Source: Muribaculaceae bacterium Isolate-104 (HZI)
GTDB taxonomy: Bacteria; Bacteroidota; Bacteroidia; Bacteroidales; Muribaculaceae
Direction: 5' to 3'
DNA: 64,000 nt
Assembly (NCBI GenBank): GCA_003762715.1
Contig: RIBJ01000037.1
Coordinates: forward strand, 36,302-100,301
Below are positions 34,815-44,654 of the stretch, piece after piece (the stretch's first letter is position 1; each line of letters starts with the position of its first letter). The notes under the pieces are model-generated. The model made no database searches, had not been told where the DNA came from, and saw only the letters and a program-made list of their open reading frames with translations. The translations under genes were made by a program, and so were the position numbers.

Positions 34815-35303
34815 CTACCGCACTATGGTAGCAGTGGCAAGCGCGGCTATGCCCTCTTTTCTGCCGGTAAATCCGAGATGCTCGGTGGTTGTTGCCTTTA
34901 CCGACACCCTGTCGGTGTCAACGCCCAAGTCGGAAGCCACAACAGCCTGCATCTCCTCAATGAACGGCGCCATTTTCGGAGCCTGCGCTATTATTGTGAT
35001 GTCTACATTTGATATCCGGTAGCCTTTTTCGCTTACAAGCCCCGCCACATGCCGCAGCAGCACCCTGCTGTCGGCACCCTTGAAACGTGGGTCAGTGTCC
35101 GGAAAATGATAGCCTATGTCTCTGAGCGCGGCTGCGCCGAGTATTGCATCGGAAAGGGCGTGAAGAGCCACATCGGCATCGCTATGTCCGAGAAGCCCCA
35201 TTGAGTGGGGAATTCTGACACCGCATATCCACAGCTTCCTGTCAGGGGCAAATGCGTGGACATCCATTCCGAGTCCGGTGCGTATATCTGTGATTTCAGC
35301 CAT
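34815..35303 (-). CDS. ispF: 2-C-methyl-D-erythritol 2,4-cyclodiphosphate synthase
   Basis: This 162-residue trimeric zinc enzyme of the MEP isoprenoid pathway has the metal ligands D14 and H16 (GMDVHAF) and H48 ([11 protein letters not shown]), followed by [13 protein letters not shown] [18 protein letters not shown]. It cyclises CDP-ME 2-phosphate to MEcPP. It follows porV by 13 bases, the same order as reported in Porphyromonas gingivalis (PG0027-PG0028). Confidence 0.95.
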   Translation of the reverse strand: MAEITDIRTGLGMDVHAFAPDRKLWICGVRIPHSMGLLGHSDADVALHALSDAILGAAALRDIGYHFPDTDPRFKGADSRVLLRHVAGLVSEKGYRISNVDITIIAQAPKMAPFIEEMQAVVASDLGVDTDRVSVKATTTEHLGFTGRKEGIAALATATIVR

Positions 35304-35316
35304 AATAGTGGTGTTT

Positions 35317-36516
35317 TTATCTTTTTCTGCCGAAAATTTCCTTGAGACCGTCCATGTCGAAAGTGAGGGTAAACCGCAGAGTCTGGTTCAGCGGCGATGT
35401 CTGGGCGGTGGCAAGCATGTATGATGCGTCGATGCGCAGTATATTAAGGGCAAAGCCTGCGCCGAAGCCGAAATACTGGCGATTGCCTTTCATGGCGCTT
35501 TCATAAAAATAGCCGGCACGCGCAAAAAACTGCTGATTGTAGGAGTATTCGGCGCCAAACGACCACATAATCTCCTTCAGCTCTTCGCTGAAACCGCCCG
35601 GAGCATCGGAAAACGACTTGAAGATACCCGATATGGGCGACATGTTTTCCCAGTTTTCAAGAGCGTCAAGGTACTCTCTCTGACCGTCGGGAGTGGATGT
35701 GTCGTAGTCATTCTCTCTGGGACGCGCCGGCACAAGGAGTCTGTTAAGGTCAAGACCGAGCGACAGATTGTGGTAGTCGGCGAGCGGAAAGGTGAAATTG
35801 GTGCCGAGACGCAGATTGGTCGGAAGAAAAGCCGGATCCTCGCCATGATTGTACGAAACCTTTGTGCCTATGTTGGAGATATTCCACCCCCACGACCACT
35901 GGCATTCATTTCTGCCTATGACAGGATAGGTTGTGTAATAGCCTGATATGTCAGCCGAGAATGCCGATGCGCCGGTAGAGTTGTCACCAGCGTACGAATC
36001 GGAAAATCCGAGGTCGGAATAAATGTACCGGAGCACAACACCCATGGAGTATTTTTCGGATAGCTTGCGCGAATAGCCAATGTCAAAGCTCATTTCGTAA
36101 GGGTTGAGAGTCTGTGCCGAACCGACAGCCTCTGAGCCTGTTGTCACCTCGCCGAGAGAGAAGTATCTCAGCGAAGCGCTCGCCGCCTGATTGTCGCCGG
36201 TGCCGATTTTCCAGTAGCCTGCCACATTGGCGAGGAAAATGTCATCGACCAACGAACGCAGCCAGGGGGTGTAGCTTATAGAAAGCGCCGCATTGCTGTA
36301 GGCAAACGCGTACTTGGACGGGTTCCAGAACTGCGAGTTGGCGTCTGGGTCGGTAGCCGCGCCGAGGTCGCCCATGGAAGAGCCTCTGGCATCCGGCGCT
36401 ATGTTGAGCGAGTTTACACCAGTCTGTATAGGGTTGAAGTCGTTTTTGTCCTGAGCGTCCGCGCAATAGACGGTTCCCAGCGACACACACATACATATCA
36501 GTAGCTTGAGTTTCAT
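35317..36516 (-). CDS. porV: Type IX secretion system outer-membrane protein PorV (LptO)
   Basis: This 399-residue protein has a signal peptide (about 1-21) and the diagnostic N-terminal stretch [20 protein letters not shown] followed by [21 protein letters not shown] 14-strand FadL-like barrel continues to the final strand before the C-terminus. PorV carries T9SS cargo proteins from the translocon to the PorU sortase complex. PorU, commonly upstream, is not here: the gene upstream is the divergent nifJ. T9SS cargo would be expected elsewhere in this genome. Confidence 0.9.
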   Translation of the reverse strand: MKLKLLICMCVSLGTVYCADAQDKNDFNPIQTGVNSLNIAPDARGSSMGDLGAATDPDANSQFWNPSKYAFAYSNAALSISYTPWLRSLVDDIFLANVAGYWKIGTGDNQAASASLRYFSLGEVTTGSEAVGSAQTLNPYEMSFDIGYSRKLSEKYSMGVVLRYIYSDLGFSDSYAGDNSTGASAFSADISGYYTTYPVIGRNECQWSWGWNISNIGTKVSYNHGEDPAFLPTNLRLGTNFTFPLADYHNLSLGLDLNRLLVPARPRENDYDTSTPDGQREYLDALENWENMSPISGIFKSFSDAPGGFSEELKEIMWSFGAEYSYNQQFFARAGYFYESAMKGNRQYFGFGAGFALNILRIDASYMLATAQTSPLNQTLRFTLTFDMDGLKEIFGRKR

Positions 36517-36645
36517 AACTAAATAACTCGCAAACCGCCGGATTATTGCCTGTGCGGGTCAAAAAACATGCTTTTGATTTCGTTTTTCCGGTTTCGGGCA
36601 GCGGCAACTACTGAACAAAGAGCGGTACTCGCACATTTTAATTCC

Positions 36646-39600
36646 ATGAAACGCACTACTACAGACGGCTGCACCGCAGCCGCATACATAGCCTACGCAT
36701 TCAGCGAGGTAGCCACAATATATCCCATAACTCCTATAGCCTCTATGGGGGAAACCGCCGACAAGTGGCATGTCAAAGGGGTGAAAAATCTTTTCGGAAG
36801 CACAATGGAGGTGCGCGAGATGGAGTCGGAACTCGGAGCTGCCGGAGCCACTCACGGAGCACTCGCCGCAGGAGCGCTCGCAACTACCTTCACAGCCTCG
36901 CAGGGACTGATGCTGATGATACCCAACATGTACAAAATAGCGGGCGAGCTGCTGCCGGGTGTGTTTCATGTGGGCTGCCGCTCTCTGGCAACACACGCCC
37001 TGAGCATTTTCGGCGACCACCAGGATGTAATGGCATGCCGCGCAACCGGCTTTGCAATGCTTGCCTCCGCGTCGGTGCAGGAAACACACGACCTTGCCAT
37101 TGTGGCTCATGTAGCGGCGATAAAGGGGCGCGTGCCTGTGTTGCATTTTTTTGACGGCTGGCGCACTTCCAACGAAACATCGACTATCGAGACCGCCGAC
37201 TATGACGAGCTGAAGCCTCTTTTGCCGGCTGACGCTGTAGCCGCGTTTCGTTCACGCGCCATGAACCCCGAACACCCCGACCTGCGCGGCTCGGCACAGA
37301 ATCAGGATGTGTATTTTCAAAACACAGAGGCGCGAAACCGTTTTTATGACGCTTTCCCGACAATCGTGCAGGAGGCAATGGACTCTGTTGCCGCCATTAC
37401 TGGGCGGCATTACCGGCTGTTTGACTATGCGGGTTCGCCGACAGCCAGATATGTGATTGTGTCTATCGCCTCTTCTACCGAAGTAGCCGACTATGCCATA
37501 GAGTACATGAACAGCAACTGCGGTACTGACTACGGAGTTGTAAAGGTAAGGCTCTACAGACCGTTCTTGGCAAAGCATCTGCTCGAGGCTTTGCCGCCGA
37601 CAGTGGAGCGAATCGCGGTTCTTGACCGCACAAAAGAAGCGGGAAGCCTCGGCGAACCGCTGTACCTTGACGTTGCGGCGGCAATACATGCCTCAGGCAG
37701 AAACATACAGGTGGTCGGGGGCAGATACGGACTCGGCTCGAAAAATTTCGACCCGACAATGGTCAAGGCAGTGTTTGACAACCTGACAAAGCCTGAACCG
37801 CTGCAGGGCTTCACGGTAGGCATTACCGACGATGTAACCCACAGATCACTGCCGGCGGGCGAGCCGCTGCACATACCCTCCGCCGGAGTAACATCGGCTA
37901 TTTTCTACGGCATGGGGTCTGACGGCACAGTGGGCGCCTGCCGCACAGCCGCAAACATAATAGGCAACTGCGAGGGGCTTTACAGCCAGGCGTACTTCAA
38001 GTACTCGGCAAAAAAATCGGGGGGCTACACCGTGAGTCAGCTACGGTTCGGCACCGCTCCCATAAAGCAGGCATACACAATAGAAAGCGCCGACTATGTG
38101 GCATGTAACAAAAGCAGCTACGCAGGCAAGTTTCCTCTTGCCGACAACCTTGCCGAAGGCGGCACTTTTGTTCTCAACTCAGGGTGGACAGCCGCTGAAA
38201 TGGATTCACGTCTGCCCGGGGCGCTCCGCCGTGTCCTCGCTGAGAAAAACTGCCGGTTTTACAATGTCAATGCCCTTGCCATTGCCGAGGCTCACGGGCT
38301 GGGTGTGCGCATAAACATGATAATGCTTGCGGTATTTTTCAAGTCGCGTCAGGTAATACCCTATGACACCGCCATAGCCAGGCTCAAAGAGTGTGTCAAC
38401 CGGATGTACATGCACGAAGGCGGCGAGGTGGTAGCCAACAACATAGCCGCCATAGAGGAAGCCGCCGGAGCCATAACCGAGATAGACTACAACCGCGAGG
38501 CATGGCTCGCCGCCGAAGAGAGCGGAGACGCGACACCGGAGAGCGCGCCCGGATTCATAACCGAAGTGGCGCGCCCCTGTCTGGAAATGAGAGGCGACAG
38601 CCTGCCGGTGTCGGCATTCAGCCCGGACGGCACTCTGCCAATGGGTACTACCGCCTACGAAAAACGCACGATAGCCGACCGGGTGCCGCACTGGACTGCC
38701 GAAAAATGCGTACAATGCACGGAATGCTCGCTTGTGTGTCCACACGCAGCCATACGCCCCTATCTTCTTGACTCGTCAGAGGCGGCTTCGGCTCCTGCGA
38801 CCATGAATACCGTTGCGGCAAAAGCACCCGCGCTGAAGGGTCTTTATTACCGCATCCAGGTTTTTCCCCGCGACTGTACAGGATGCGGCTCATGCGCCAC
38901 AATATGTCCGGGCAAGGCGCTTGAAATGACTGCTATAGAAACAGAGCTGCCACGACAGAGCGGATTCCCGGAATACCTCCGCACACATGTCACACCCAAG
39001 GAGGGGCTTGTGAGCCGCACCACAGTAAACGGCTCGCAGTTTTACCCTCCGCTGCTACAATTTTCGGGGGCATGCGCAGGATGCGGCGAAACCCCTTACG
39101 TCAAACTGCTCACCCAGCTGATGGGAGAGCGTCTTATAATAGCCAACGCCACCGGCTGCTCGTCGATATGGGGCGCGAACTATCCGAGCAACGCATACTG
39201 CACCGACAGCAGAGGCATGGGACCCGCCTGGGGCAACTCTCTGTTCGAGGACAACGCCGAGTATGCGTTCGGCATAGCCACTGCAATATCGGCGCGACGC
39301 GAACGGCTCGCCGGTCTTGTGCAGTCCACAGCCGCCGATTGCGCCACCTCCGAAGCCGTTAAAAAAGCACTTGAGTCATGGCTTGACAGCCGCGCCGACG
39401 GCGAGGGCAGCATTGCCACGTCTGCCGCCGCAATCGCAGCACTGCGCGCAGACAGTTCGGTGCCCAACCGTGACGCGCTGCTTGCCGACAGCGACCTGTT
39501 TGTAAAGAAAAGCATCTGGGCTATAGGCGGCGACGGCTGGGCTTACGACATAGGCTTTGCTGGGCTGGACCATGTGCTCGCGCAGAATGTGGATATAAAC

Positions 39601-40137
39601 ATACTGGTGATGGACACCGAATGCTACTCAAACACCGGAGGGCAGACCTCAAAGGCCACACCGTTGAGCGCCATGGCGAAATACTCGGCAGACGGCAAGC
39701 GCACATACAAAAAAGACCTTGGCAGAATGATGATGGTGTACTCAGACGTGTATGTAGCGTCTATAGCACTCGGAGCCAATTTCCAACAGACCATTAACGC
39801 ACTTTCGGAAGCCGACAGGCATCCCGGACCCGCAATTGTGATTGCATACTGCCCCTGCATAAACCACGGCATACGCGCCGGCATGAGCCACTCCATTGTC
39901 GAAGAGCGCAACGCAGTGACTGCCGGCTACTGGCAGCTGTACCGCCGCGACCCCGCGGTGTCACAGACTCCGGTTGTCGACTCCCCTGCTCCTGACGGCA
40001 AGCTGATAGGATTCATCAACGGCGAGGACAGGTATGCCGACCTACGTATGGCAGACCCCAAGGCCGCCGCAGAGCTGCAACCGCTGTTGCAACAACGGTG
40101 TTCGTACATCTACAACTGCCTGAAAAACCGTCTGTGA
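36646..40137 (+). CDS. nifJ: Pyruvate:ferredoxin (flavodoxin) oxidoreductase
   Basis: This 1163-residue single-chain PFOR oxidises pyruvate to acetyl-CoA and CO2, reducing ferredoxin, in anaerobic metabolism. Domains in order: an N-terminal pyrimidine-binding domain (ITPIASMGETAD near 25), the gamma domain, a 2x[4Fe-4S] ferredoxin domain with CVQCTECSLVCP near 687 and CTGCGSCATICP near 742, and the TPP-binding domain starting CAGCGETPY near 808 with the GDGWAYDIGFAG motif near 963. The start at 36646 matches the family; the frame upstream is spurious. It is divergent from porV, and its last 28 bases overlap the convergent Wzy_C gene. Confidence 0.96.
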   Translation: MKRTTTDGCTAAAYIAYAFSEVATIYPITPIASMGETADKWHVKGVKNLFGSTMEVREMESELGAAGATHGALAAGALATTFTASQGLMLMIPNMYKIAGELLPGVFHVGCRSLATHALSIFGDHQDVMACRATGFAMLASASVQETHDLAIVAHVAAIKGRVPVLHFFDGWRTSNETSTIETADYDELKPLLPADAVAAFRSRAMNPEHPDLRGSAQNQDVYFQNTEARNRFYDAFPTIVQEAMDSVAAITGRHYRLFDYAGSPTARYVIVSIASSTEVADYAIEYMNSNCGTDYGVVKVRLYRPFLAKHLLEALPPTVERIAVLDRTKEAGSLGEPLYLDVAAAIHASGRNIQVVGGRYGLGSKNFDPTMVKAVFDNLTKPEPLQGFTVGITDDVTHRSLPAGEPLHIPSAGVTSAIFYGMGSDGTVGACRTAANIIGNCEGLYSQAYFKYSAKKSGGYTVSQLRFGTAPIKQAYTIESADYVACNKSSYAGKFPLADNLAEGGTFVLNSGWTAAEMDSRLPGALRRVLAEKNCRFYNVNALAIAEAHGLGVRINMIMLAVFFKSRQVIPYDTAIARLKECVNRMYMHEGGEVVANNIAAIEEAAGAITEIDYNREAWLAAEESGDATPESAPGFITEVARPCLEMRGDSLPVSAFSPDGTLPMGTTAYEKRTIADRVPHWTAEKCVQCTECSLVCPHAAIRPYLLDSSEAASAPATMNTVAAKAPALKGLYYRIQVFPRDCTGCGSCATICPGKALEMTAIETELPRQSGFPEYLRTHVTPKEGLVSRTTVNGSQFYPPLLQFSGACAGCGETPYVKLLTQLMGERLIIANATGCSSIWGANYPSNAYCTDSRGMGPAWGNSLFEDNAEYAFGIATAISARRERLAGLVQSTAADCATSEAVKKALESWLDSRADGEGSIATSAAAIAALRADSSVPNRDALLADSDLFVKKSIWAIGGDGWAYDIGFAGLDHVLAQNVDINILVMDTECYSNTGGQTSKATPLSAMAKYSADGKRTYKKDLGRMMMVYSDVYVASIALGANFQQTINALSEADRHPGPAIVIAYCPCINHGIRAGMSHSIVEERNAVTAGYWQLYRRDPAVSQTPVVDSPAPDGKLIGFINGEDRYADLRMADPKAAAELQPLLQQRCSYIYNCLKNRL

Positions 40138-41537
40138 GCGCTGTCAAGCTCATGCCGCATCTGACGTATAGCCGGCGACATCACTTTTGGCTCAAGCGCG
40201 AGTGCAGCCTCATACATCCGCGCAAACCGAGCTGTGTCGCTCACTGCCGGGTCGGCATAGAGCAGCGCGAGAAGATAGTACGGGTACATTCGCTTCGGCA
40301 ACCGGTCTATTGACCTTCTAAAATAATACTCCGCTTCTTCATAACTCTCAGTATCATGACAGTTGCGACCTATGAGATTGAGAAACATAGGGTCGGAACT
40401 TACCTCCACGCCGCGCATCAGTACTGCGGTGGACTTGCTGTATAGCCCGGACTGCCTCAGCGCTTTCCCGTAATCAAAAAGAAATTCCGGGCAATCGCCG
40501 TAGACTGCCGCCAGAGAATCAAAAGCGAGGACATCATCACTGTCAAGGGGGCGCAGGTACGCATAGCGCTGGTGTGCCCAGCTGTCACTCCGCCCTGCCC
40601 GATTGTCGAGAGCGATACACGCGGCTGCGGTTCCGGCACAAACCAGCACGCACACCGCAAGCCGGAAACATCTGCCCAACGGGCAATACGATGCCACTGA
40701 CAGCAGAACAAGCAGCCCCGCAGCGGCTACAAACTCCGGAAACTGCAACGGATAAGACGAAAAACACACCACTGCAAACGCCACAATACTGCCCGCTACA
40801 CCATAATCTGATGTCCGCAAGGCATTCCATGCCGAAAATGCCACAAGACCGATGAAAAGCAACATCACCGGAATACCGAAGGCGATGCCAACTTGTATGA
40901 ATTCATTGAATGCATAGCCGGGAGAACCGGCTACCTGAGCGAATACCGAGTCGGGGCATGTATGGAAATAAGCCTCCTGCGCATTGCCGAGAGCTCCCGG
41001 CACACCGCTCCACCCCACCCCGGATAACGGATGACTCGCCAACGCCGACAGCCCTATGCGCCATAAAAACAGTCGCCCCAATGCCGAAGCCGGCTTCAGG
41101 TACAACATAAAAACCAAAGCGCCCGACACCACCGCAAGAGCCGCCACGATAACAGACACACGCGGCCGGCGAAGCCATCCGCTGCCGAAAGCCACCACCC
41201 CGCACCCGACTGTTGCGGCTATCCAGCCGGTGCGCCCCATAAGAGCAGGCATAATGCCTACAGCTGTTACAAGATACAGCAAAGACACCCAGTGCGCCAA
41301 CCCCTTTTTAATAACGACAGCGCGGTAGAACGCAAGCGGCACAAGCATTGCAAGAAAGCCGCAATAAGGACCCGGATTGAAAAACGACCCTGTGGCAGGA
41401 TAAAGCGCATGACGGCTCGGCAGAAAGCCCAGCAGCTGCGCCCAGCCGAGAAAGCACTCCCAAAGCCCCGCCCCAATCAAGACGAGAACTATTATCTCGC
41501 GGATGCCTACTCCACCGCCTTGAGAACGCGCTTCCAT
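40110..41537 (-). CDS. Wzy_C (O-antigen ligase-like) membrane protein with C-terminal TPR region
   Basis: This 475-residue protein has about nine hydrophobic helices in the first 310 residues and the Wzy_C-type periplasmic loop (LGRLFLWRIGLSALASHPLSGVGWSG, then NEFIQVGIAFGIP). A periplasmic TPR-like region follows to the end (LFDYGKALRQSGLYSKSTAVLMRG, SYEEAEYYFRRSIDRLPKRM). Wzy_C proteins include O-antigen ligases, polymerases and PglL-type protein O-glycosyltransferases. Its start overlaps the signal-peptidase gene by 31 bases in an operon for small secreted four-Cys proteins, so glycosylation or membrane handling of those proteins is conceivable; this is inference. It lacks any polysaccharide neighbours. 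Confidence 0.82.
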   Translation of the reverse strand: MEARSQGGGVGIREIIVLVLIGAGLWECFLGWAQLLGFLPSRHALYPATGSFFNPGPYCGFLAMLVPLAFYRAVVIKKGLAHWVSLLYLVTAVGIMPALMGRTGWIAATVGCGVVAFGSGWLRRPRVSVIVAALAVVSGALVFMLYLKPASALGRLFLWRIGLSALASHPLSGVGWSGVPGALGNAQEAYFHTCPDSVFAQVAGSPGYAFNEFIQVGIAFGIPVMLLFIGLVAFSAWNALRTSDYGVAGSIVAFAVVCFSSYPLQFPEFVAAAGLLVLLSVASYCPLGRCFRLAVCVLVCAGTAAACIALDNRAGRSDSWAHQRYAYLRPLDSDDVLAFDSLAAVYGDCPEFLFDYGKALRQSGLYSKSTAVLMRGVEVSSDPMFLNLIGRNCHDTESYEEAEYYFRRSIDRLPKRMYPYYLLALLYADPAVSDTARFARMYEAALALEPKVMSPAIRQMRHELDSAHRRFFRQL

Positions 41538-42391
41538 TGAATGCCGTTTTTATTTTTTGACCATAGTATAAATGCCGCCCGCCCAACGATAAAATCTTCC
41601 GGCACAAGCCCCCAGTAACGCGAATCCATTGACATCACCGCATTGTCGCCCGCCATAAAATAATAGTTTTCTTTAAAGGTATATGAAACCAGCTCTCTGT
41701 CGCCAAGCCACACCCGCCCGTCGCGACGCTCTACTCCAAGCCCGGTTTCGCGCTCGATTATCTGACGGTAACGGCGGAATGTAACCGTGTCGACAGGCAG
41801 TGTCATTCCCTTGGACGGCACCACAAACGGTCCATAGTCGCGTATCGTCCAGTTGTCAATAGTGTCGCTCACATCTGCCATATACCCCCTGCGGCGTTCG
41901 GCTCTGCCTATGGAGTCCTCGGGAAAATATCTTGCAAAAGTACGCGGCGGGGGATAACCAAGAAGCGTGTCGCCGTTTACTGTGTAGACATAGCCACTTA
42001 TAGCCAGTGTATCGCCCGGCGCGGCAATACATCGCTTTATGTAGTATTTTCGTATGTTGAACTCAAGAGTGTCCCACGAAGCGCAATGTACAAAGTTAAA
42101 CACCAGCACGTCGCCGCGCCGGAAACTGCGCCAGTGAGGCATGCGCCTGATTGTGACAGAGTCGCCCCGGGCAGCGGCGGCAATGTCAAACAGCCTTGCT
42201 CCGGTCGATACCTTTTCAACAATCACCATATCGCCGGGATGAATGCCGGGCTGCATTGAATCAGAAGGAATGGAGAAAGACGCGTAAACAAACACCAGAC
42301 AAAACAGCCACAGCAGAAAGAGAACACTCGCTACAGCGAGAATGTACGTCACAACGGTTTTAAATACCGACAGCAGTCTTCGCAAGGTCAT
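41507..42391 (-). CDS. lepB: Signal peptidase I (S26 family), operon-dedicated
   Basis: This 294-residue type I signal peptidase has one N-terminal membrane anchor (about 10-38), catalytic serine S45 in SIPSDSMQPGI and general-base lysine K119 in YYIKRCIAAPGD. Box E (GDNAVMSMDSRYWGLVP) is near 255, with an insert of about 110 residues between boxes D and E typical of Bacteroidetes S26 enzymes. It removes signal peptides at the outer face of the inner membrane. Its setting between a thioredoxin/DUF1573 lipoprotein gene and the Wzy_C gene suggests a dedicated substrate, the two NVEALA-like proteins, rather than general LepB duty. Confidence 0.9.
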   Translation of the reverse strand: MTLRRLLSVFKTVVTYILAVASVLFLLWLFCLVFVYASFSIPSDSMQPGIHPGDMVIVEKVSTGARLFDIAAAARGDSVTIRRMPHWRSFRRGDVLVFNFVHCASWDTLEFNIRKYYIKRCIAAPGDTLAISGYVYTVNGDTLLGYPPPRTFARYFPEDSIGRAERRRGYMADVSDTIDNWTIRDYGPFVVPSKGMTLPVDTVTFRRYRQIIERETGLGVERRDGRVWLGDRELVSYTFKENYYFMAGDNAVMSMDSRYWGLVPEDFIVGRAAFILWSKNKNGIQWKRVLKAVE

Positions 42392-42421
42392 CTGATATTG
42401 CTGTTTGGGTTTACGCGGCGG

Positions 42422-43300
42422 CTATCGGTGTACATAGCCGTATATGTGGAAAATAATTGGAGAGTCGACGTTACGGTACCTTACAGCCACCGGATGATGA
42501 AACGCTCCGTCTGTAGCCGATGCGTCAAATGTGACACGCACGGCTCCACTGCCTGCCGGGAGAATGCTGTCCGCCTCCGCCACCACACACTCGCATGGCA
42601 CCATGACGCTCTCTACCCGTATCGTATCACCGGACGAATTGTCTACAAGAAATTCAAACTCCCGCACAAAAGATTGCGAAACAGTGCCTATGTCTATTTT
42701 GTTCTTGCCGACTGACAGCGGCGAAGGAGTCTCGTCTTTGTCGTACCCGGTGATAAGTGTCATGAAGTGTCGCGCCACTTTATCATGCTCCACGGGGTTT
42801 CCCAATGCCAGAATATTGCCGTTGCGGTCAATCAGAAAGGTGCGGAGAAAATCCTGCTCGGGTAGCCGGTTTAATGCAGAGAATGTGCCGAGGGTGTCTA
42901 TCACCACCGGGTAGTCATAGTTTGCCGTGCGCAGGAAACCCGCCACCTTTTCAAGAGTATCGGGCTCAATGACAAGCACCGGCACCGCTATTGCCGACGA
43001 AAGGGTGTCGAGCAGCGAGCCAAACGCCTTCCAGTACGGCAAATGAAGATGACACGGCGTGCAGCCCTCGCTTTTAATATAGCTGACAACAAGGTAGTCG
43101 GCATCAAGAGCCGCAATGCCATAGCTGCGGTCAAACAAGCTGCAGACCGAGTCGGCGGGCAGTATGAGCAGGTGTCCGATATAGTCTGCGAGAACCGCTC
43201 TTACGCCGGAGTTGCCATTCTTTCCGCCGCACGCGCCAAAAAACACGACAGCCGCCAGACACAATCCGGCGGCTACTGTGCGTATAGTTTTATCTGTCAT
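42422..43300 (-). CDS. Thioredoxin-like / DUF1573 lipoprotein
   Basis: This 292-residue protein has a lipobox FFGAC (C24), a thioredoxin-like domain (about 60-180) with an intact CTPC redox motif (C80-C83) in SEGCTPCHLHLPYW, and an immunoglobulin-like DUF1573 domain at about 195-290 (IDIGTVSQSFVREFEFLVDN, PCECVVAEADSILPAGSGAVRVTF). It could oxidise, reduce or shuffle disulfides in the periplasm. The ATG lies inside the 3' end of the upstream small-protein gene (11-base overlap), so synthesis is coupled to that four-Cys protein, its most likely client. This client relation is inferred. Confidence 0.85.
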   Translation of the reverse strand: MTDKTIRTVAAGLCLAAVVFFGACGGKNGNSGVRAVLADYIGHLLILPADSVCSLFDRSYGIAALDADYLVVSYIKSEGCTPCHLHLPYWKAFGSLLDTLSSAIAVPVLVIEPDTLEKVAGFLRTANYDYPVVIDTLGTFSALNRLPEQDFLRTFLIDRNGNILALGNPVEHDKVARHFMTLITGYDKDETPSPLSVGKNKIDIGTVSQSFVREFEFLVDNSSGDTIRVESVMVPCECVVAEADSILPAGSGAVRVTFDASATDGAFHHPVAVRYRNVDSPIIFHIYGYVHR

Positions 43301-43628
43301 TATCCACAGCTATTTTCCGCACCGAAATACAATGTGACTTGTCTCCTGTTCCTCGCCCCCACTCTTTAGTGCAGGTGGAGCAGTTTATGTACGACTCTGT
43401 TTTTATTCTAAAAAAGAGACCTTTTTGCTCCTTGGCAAAACTAAAGCATGGCACGCTGTCGGCAACAATAAGCTGGCCGTCGATACTTACAATATCGCCT
43501 ATAGCTTTGGCATTGATGTCTACAAGCTCCAAGGTATCAGCAGCAGCGATGCTGTCGGCATCCGAGTAGCCAAACGCCATTGCCACAACTGCAAACACCG
43601 GCAGCACAATATACAGTAATCGTTTCAT
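43290..43628 (-). CDS. NVEALA-like secreted small protein B, four conserved cysteines
   Basis: This 112-residue protein has an N-terminal signal (MKRLLYIVLPVFAVVAMAFG), a degenerate NVEALA-type motif INAKAIGD (about 38-45), and a C-terminal cysteine module with C61, C83, C86 and C100 around YINCSTCTKEWG. It is a paralog of the 44655-44960 product: the block SYINCST C-KE is identical in both and C.SIR/ISVRK is similar. The NVEALA family is found in Bacteroides; its role is unknown. It is the third gene of the operon, six bases after the propeller gene and overlapping the thioredoxin gene by 11 bases. Confidence 0.72.
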   Translation of the reverse strand: MKRLLYIVLPVFAVVAMAFGYSDADSIAAADTLELVDINAKAIGDIVSIDGQLIVADSVPCFSFAKEQKGLFFRIKTESYINCSTCTKEWGRGTGDKSHCISVRKIAVDNDR

Positions 43629-43634
43629 TATAAA

Positions 43635-44648
43635 CTACTTTAGAATTTCCGGCATCGGACACGATTTGAGATAAACCACATCTTGCTCTCCGTCATAATG
43701 CACCGTAAGAAGACGCTCGCCGGCAGAATCTACTACATAGCCCATTGCATCGCCGATTCCGTACGAAGCCACTGGGTTGCCCGCAGTATCGAGAACAAGC
43801 AGGAGGGTCTCGTTGTCCTCTCCGTCATTAGCACGGTACATGACCAGAATATTATCACCGGAATACTCCACCATGAGAAGCTCCGCATGTCGGTCGCCTT
43901 GCGAAACCGTAGCGGTACTAACCTCCTCGCCGACTGCTATCTTCCTGACTACATTGAAATCACGGTCATAAATCACAATCCAGGGCACATTGCTGTATGC
44001 CGTGCAAAACTCTCTTCTTTCGGGGTTGTACGCCATGCTTTGCTGCGTGGTGTAGAATTTGTCGTTTCCGTTAAACTCAAAGGGTATAGGATATGTTTTT
44101 GCCTGCTTTGTTTCAGAATTGTATGTAAACATTTCAGCTCCGTCGGTGAAGCTGAGCGACACCCCGGCATAAAGCGTGTCGCATATCTGGAATATGCGCG
44201 ACGGCTCAAGATATGACGAAGTCGGAATGTCAGCAAGTTTGTCGGCACCGGTTGACGGATTCAGCCCCACTGAAGCAATGCGCTTCATAGGGTCACAGAA
44301 CAGTATCAGCTCTGGCGATGAAGCGCTACCTGTCCATTGTCCGTAAAACATGGCAGACGGCAACTCTCCCGGACCCTGACCTTTGACAACCGCTGTGTCA
44401 ACCAGGTTGAAATCACGGTCATAAACCTGAAGGAAATATCCGGCTTTAAAGGCGTTGAACACCAGAAAGTCACCGGCATAGAAACCCATATTCGAGAGAT
44501 GCTCATTTTTTGGCAAATCAATTCGGGTGCCGTCAAGCGCCACTTTGTCAGGCAGAGTGTCTATCACCAGAGTGCCCGTTTCTTTTTTAGAGCATCCGGC
44601 AATGCTAAGTAACACAACTGTTCCCAAAGCAAGAAAAACACGTTTCAT
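43635..44648 (-). CDS. TolB-like six-bladed beta-propeller lipoprotein (BF2992-like)
   Basis: This 337-residue protein has a lipobox SIAGC (Cys about 19), then a repeated YDRDFN unit (VYDRDFNLVDTAVVKGQGPGELP near 76; IYDRDFNVVRKIAVGEE near 226) characteristic of the 6-bladed TolB-like propeller family that accompanies NVEALA proteins in Bacteroidales. It should lie at the periplasmic or outer membrane surface and may bind the secreted small proteins. It sits between the two NVEALA-like genes with six-base gaps on both sides, which strongly suggests a functional unit. Confidence 0.8.
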   Translation of the reverse strand: MKRVFLALGTVVLLSIAGCSKKETGTLVIDTLPDKVALDGTRIDLPKNEHLSNMGFYAGDFLVFNAFKAGYFLQVYDRDFNLVDTAVVKGQGPGELPSAMFYGQWTGSASSPELILFCDPMKRIASVGLNPSTGADKLADIPTSSYLEPSRIFQICDTLYAGVSLSFTDGAEMFTYNSETKQAKTYPIPFEFNGNDKFYTTQQSMAYNPERREFCTAYSNVPWIVIYDRDFNVVRKIAVGEEVSTATVSQGDRHAELLMVEYSGDNILVMYRANDGEDNETLLLVLDTAGNPVASYGIGDAMGYVVDSAGERLLTVHYDGEQDVVYLKSCPMPEILK

Positions 44649-44654
44649 ATCAAC

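Noticed and set aside
40110..41537. Wzy_C gene as part of an O-antigen cluster
   Set aside because: No sugar-nucleotide, flippase or glycosyltransferase genes are adjacent.
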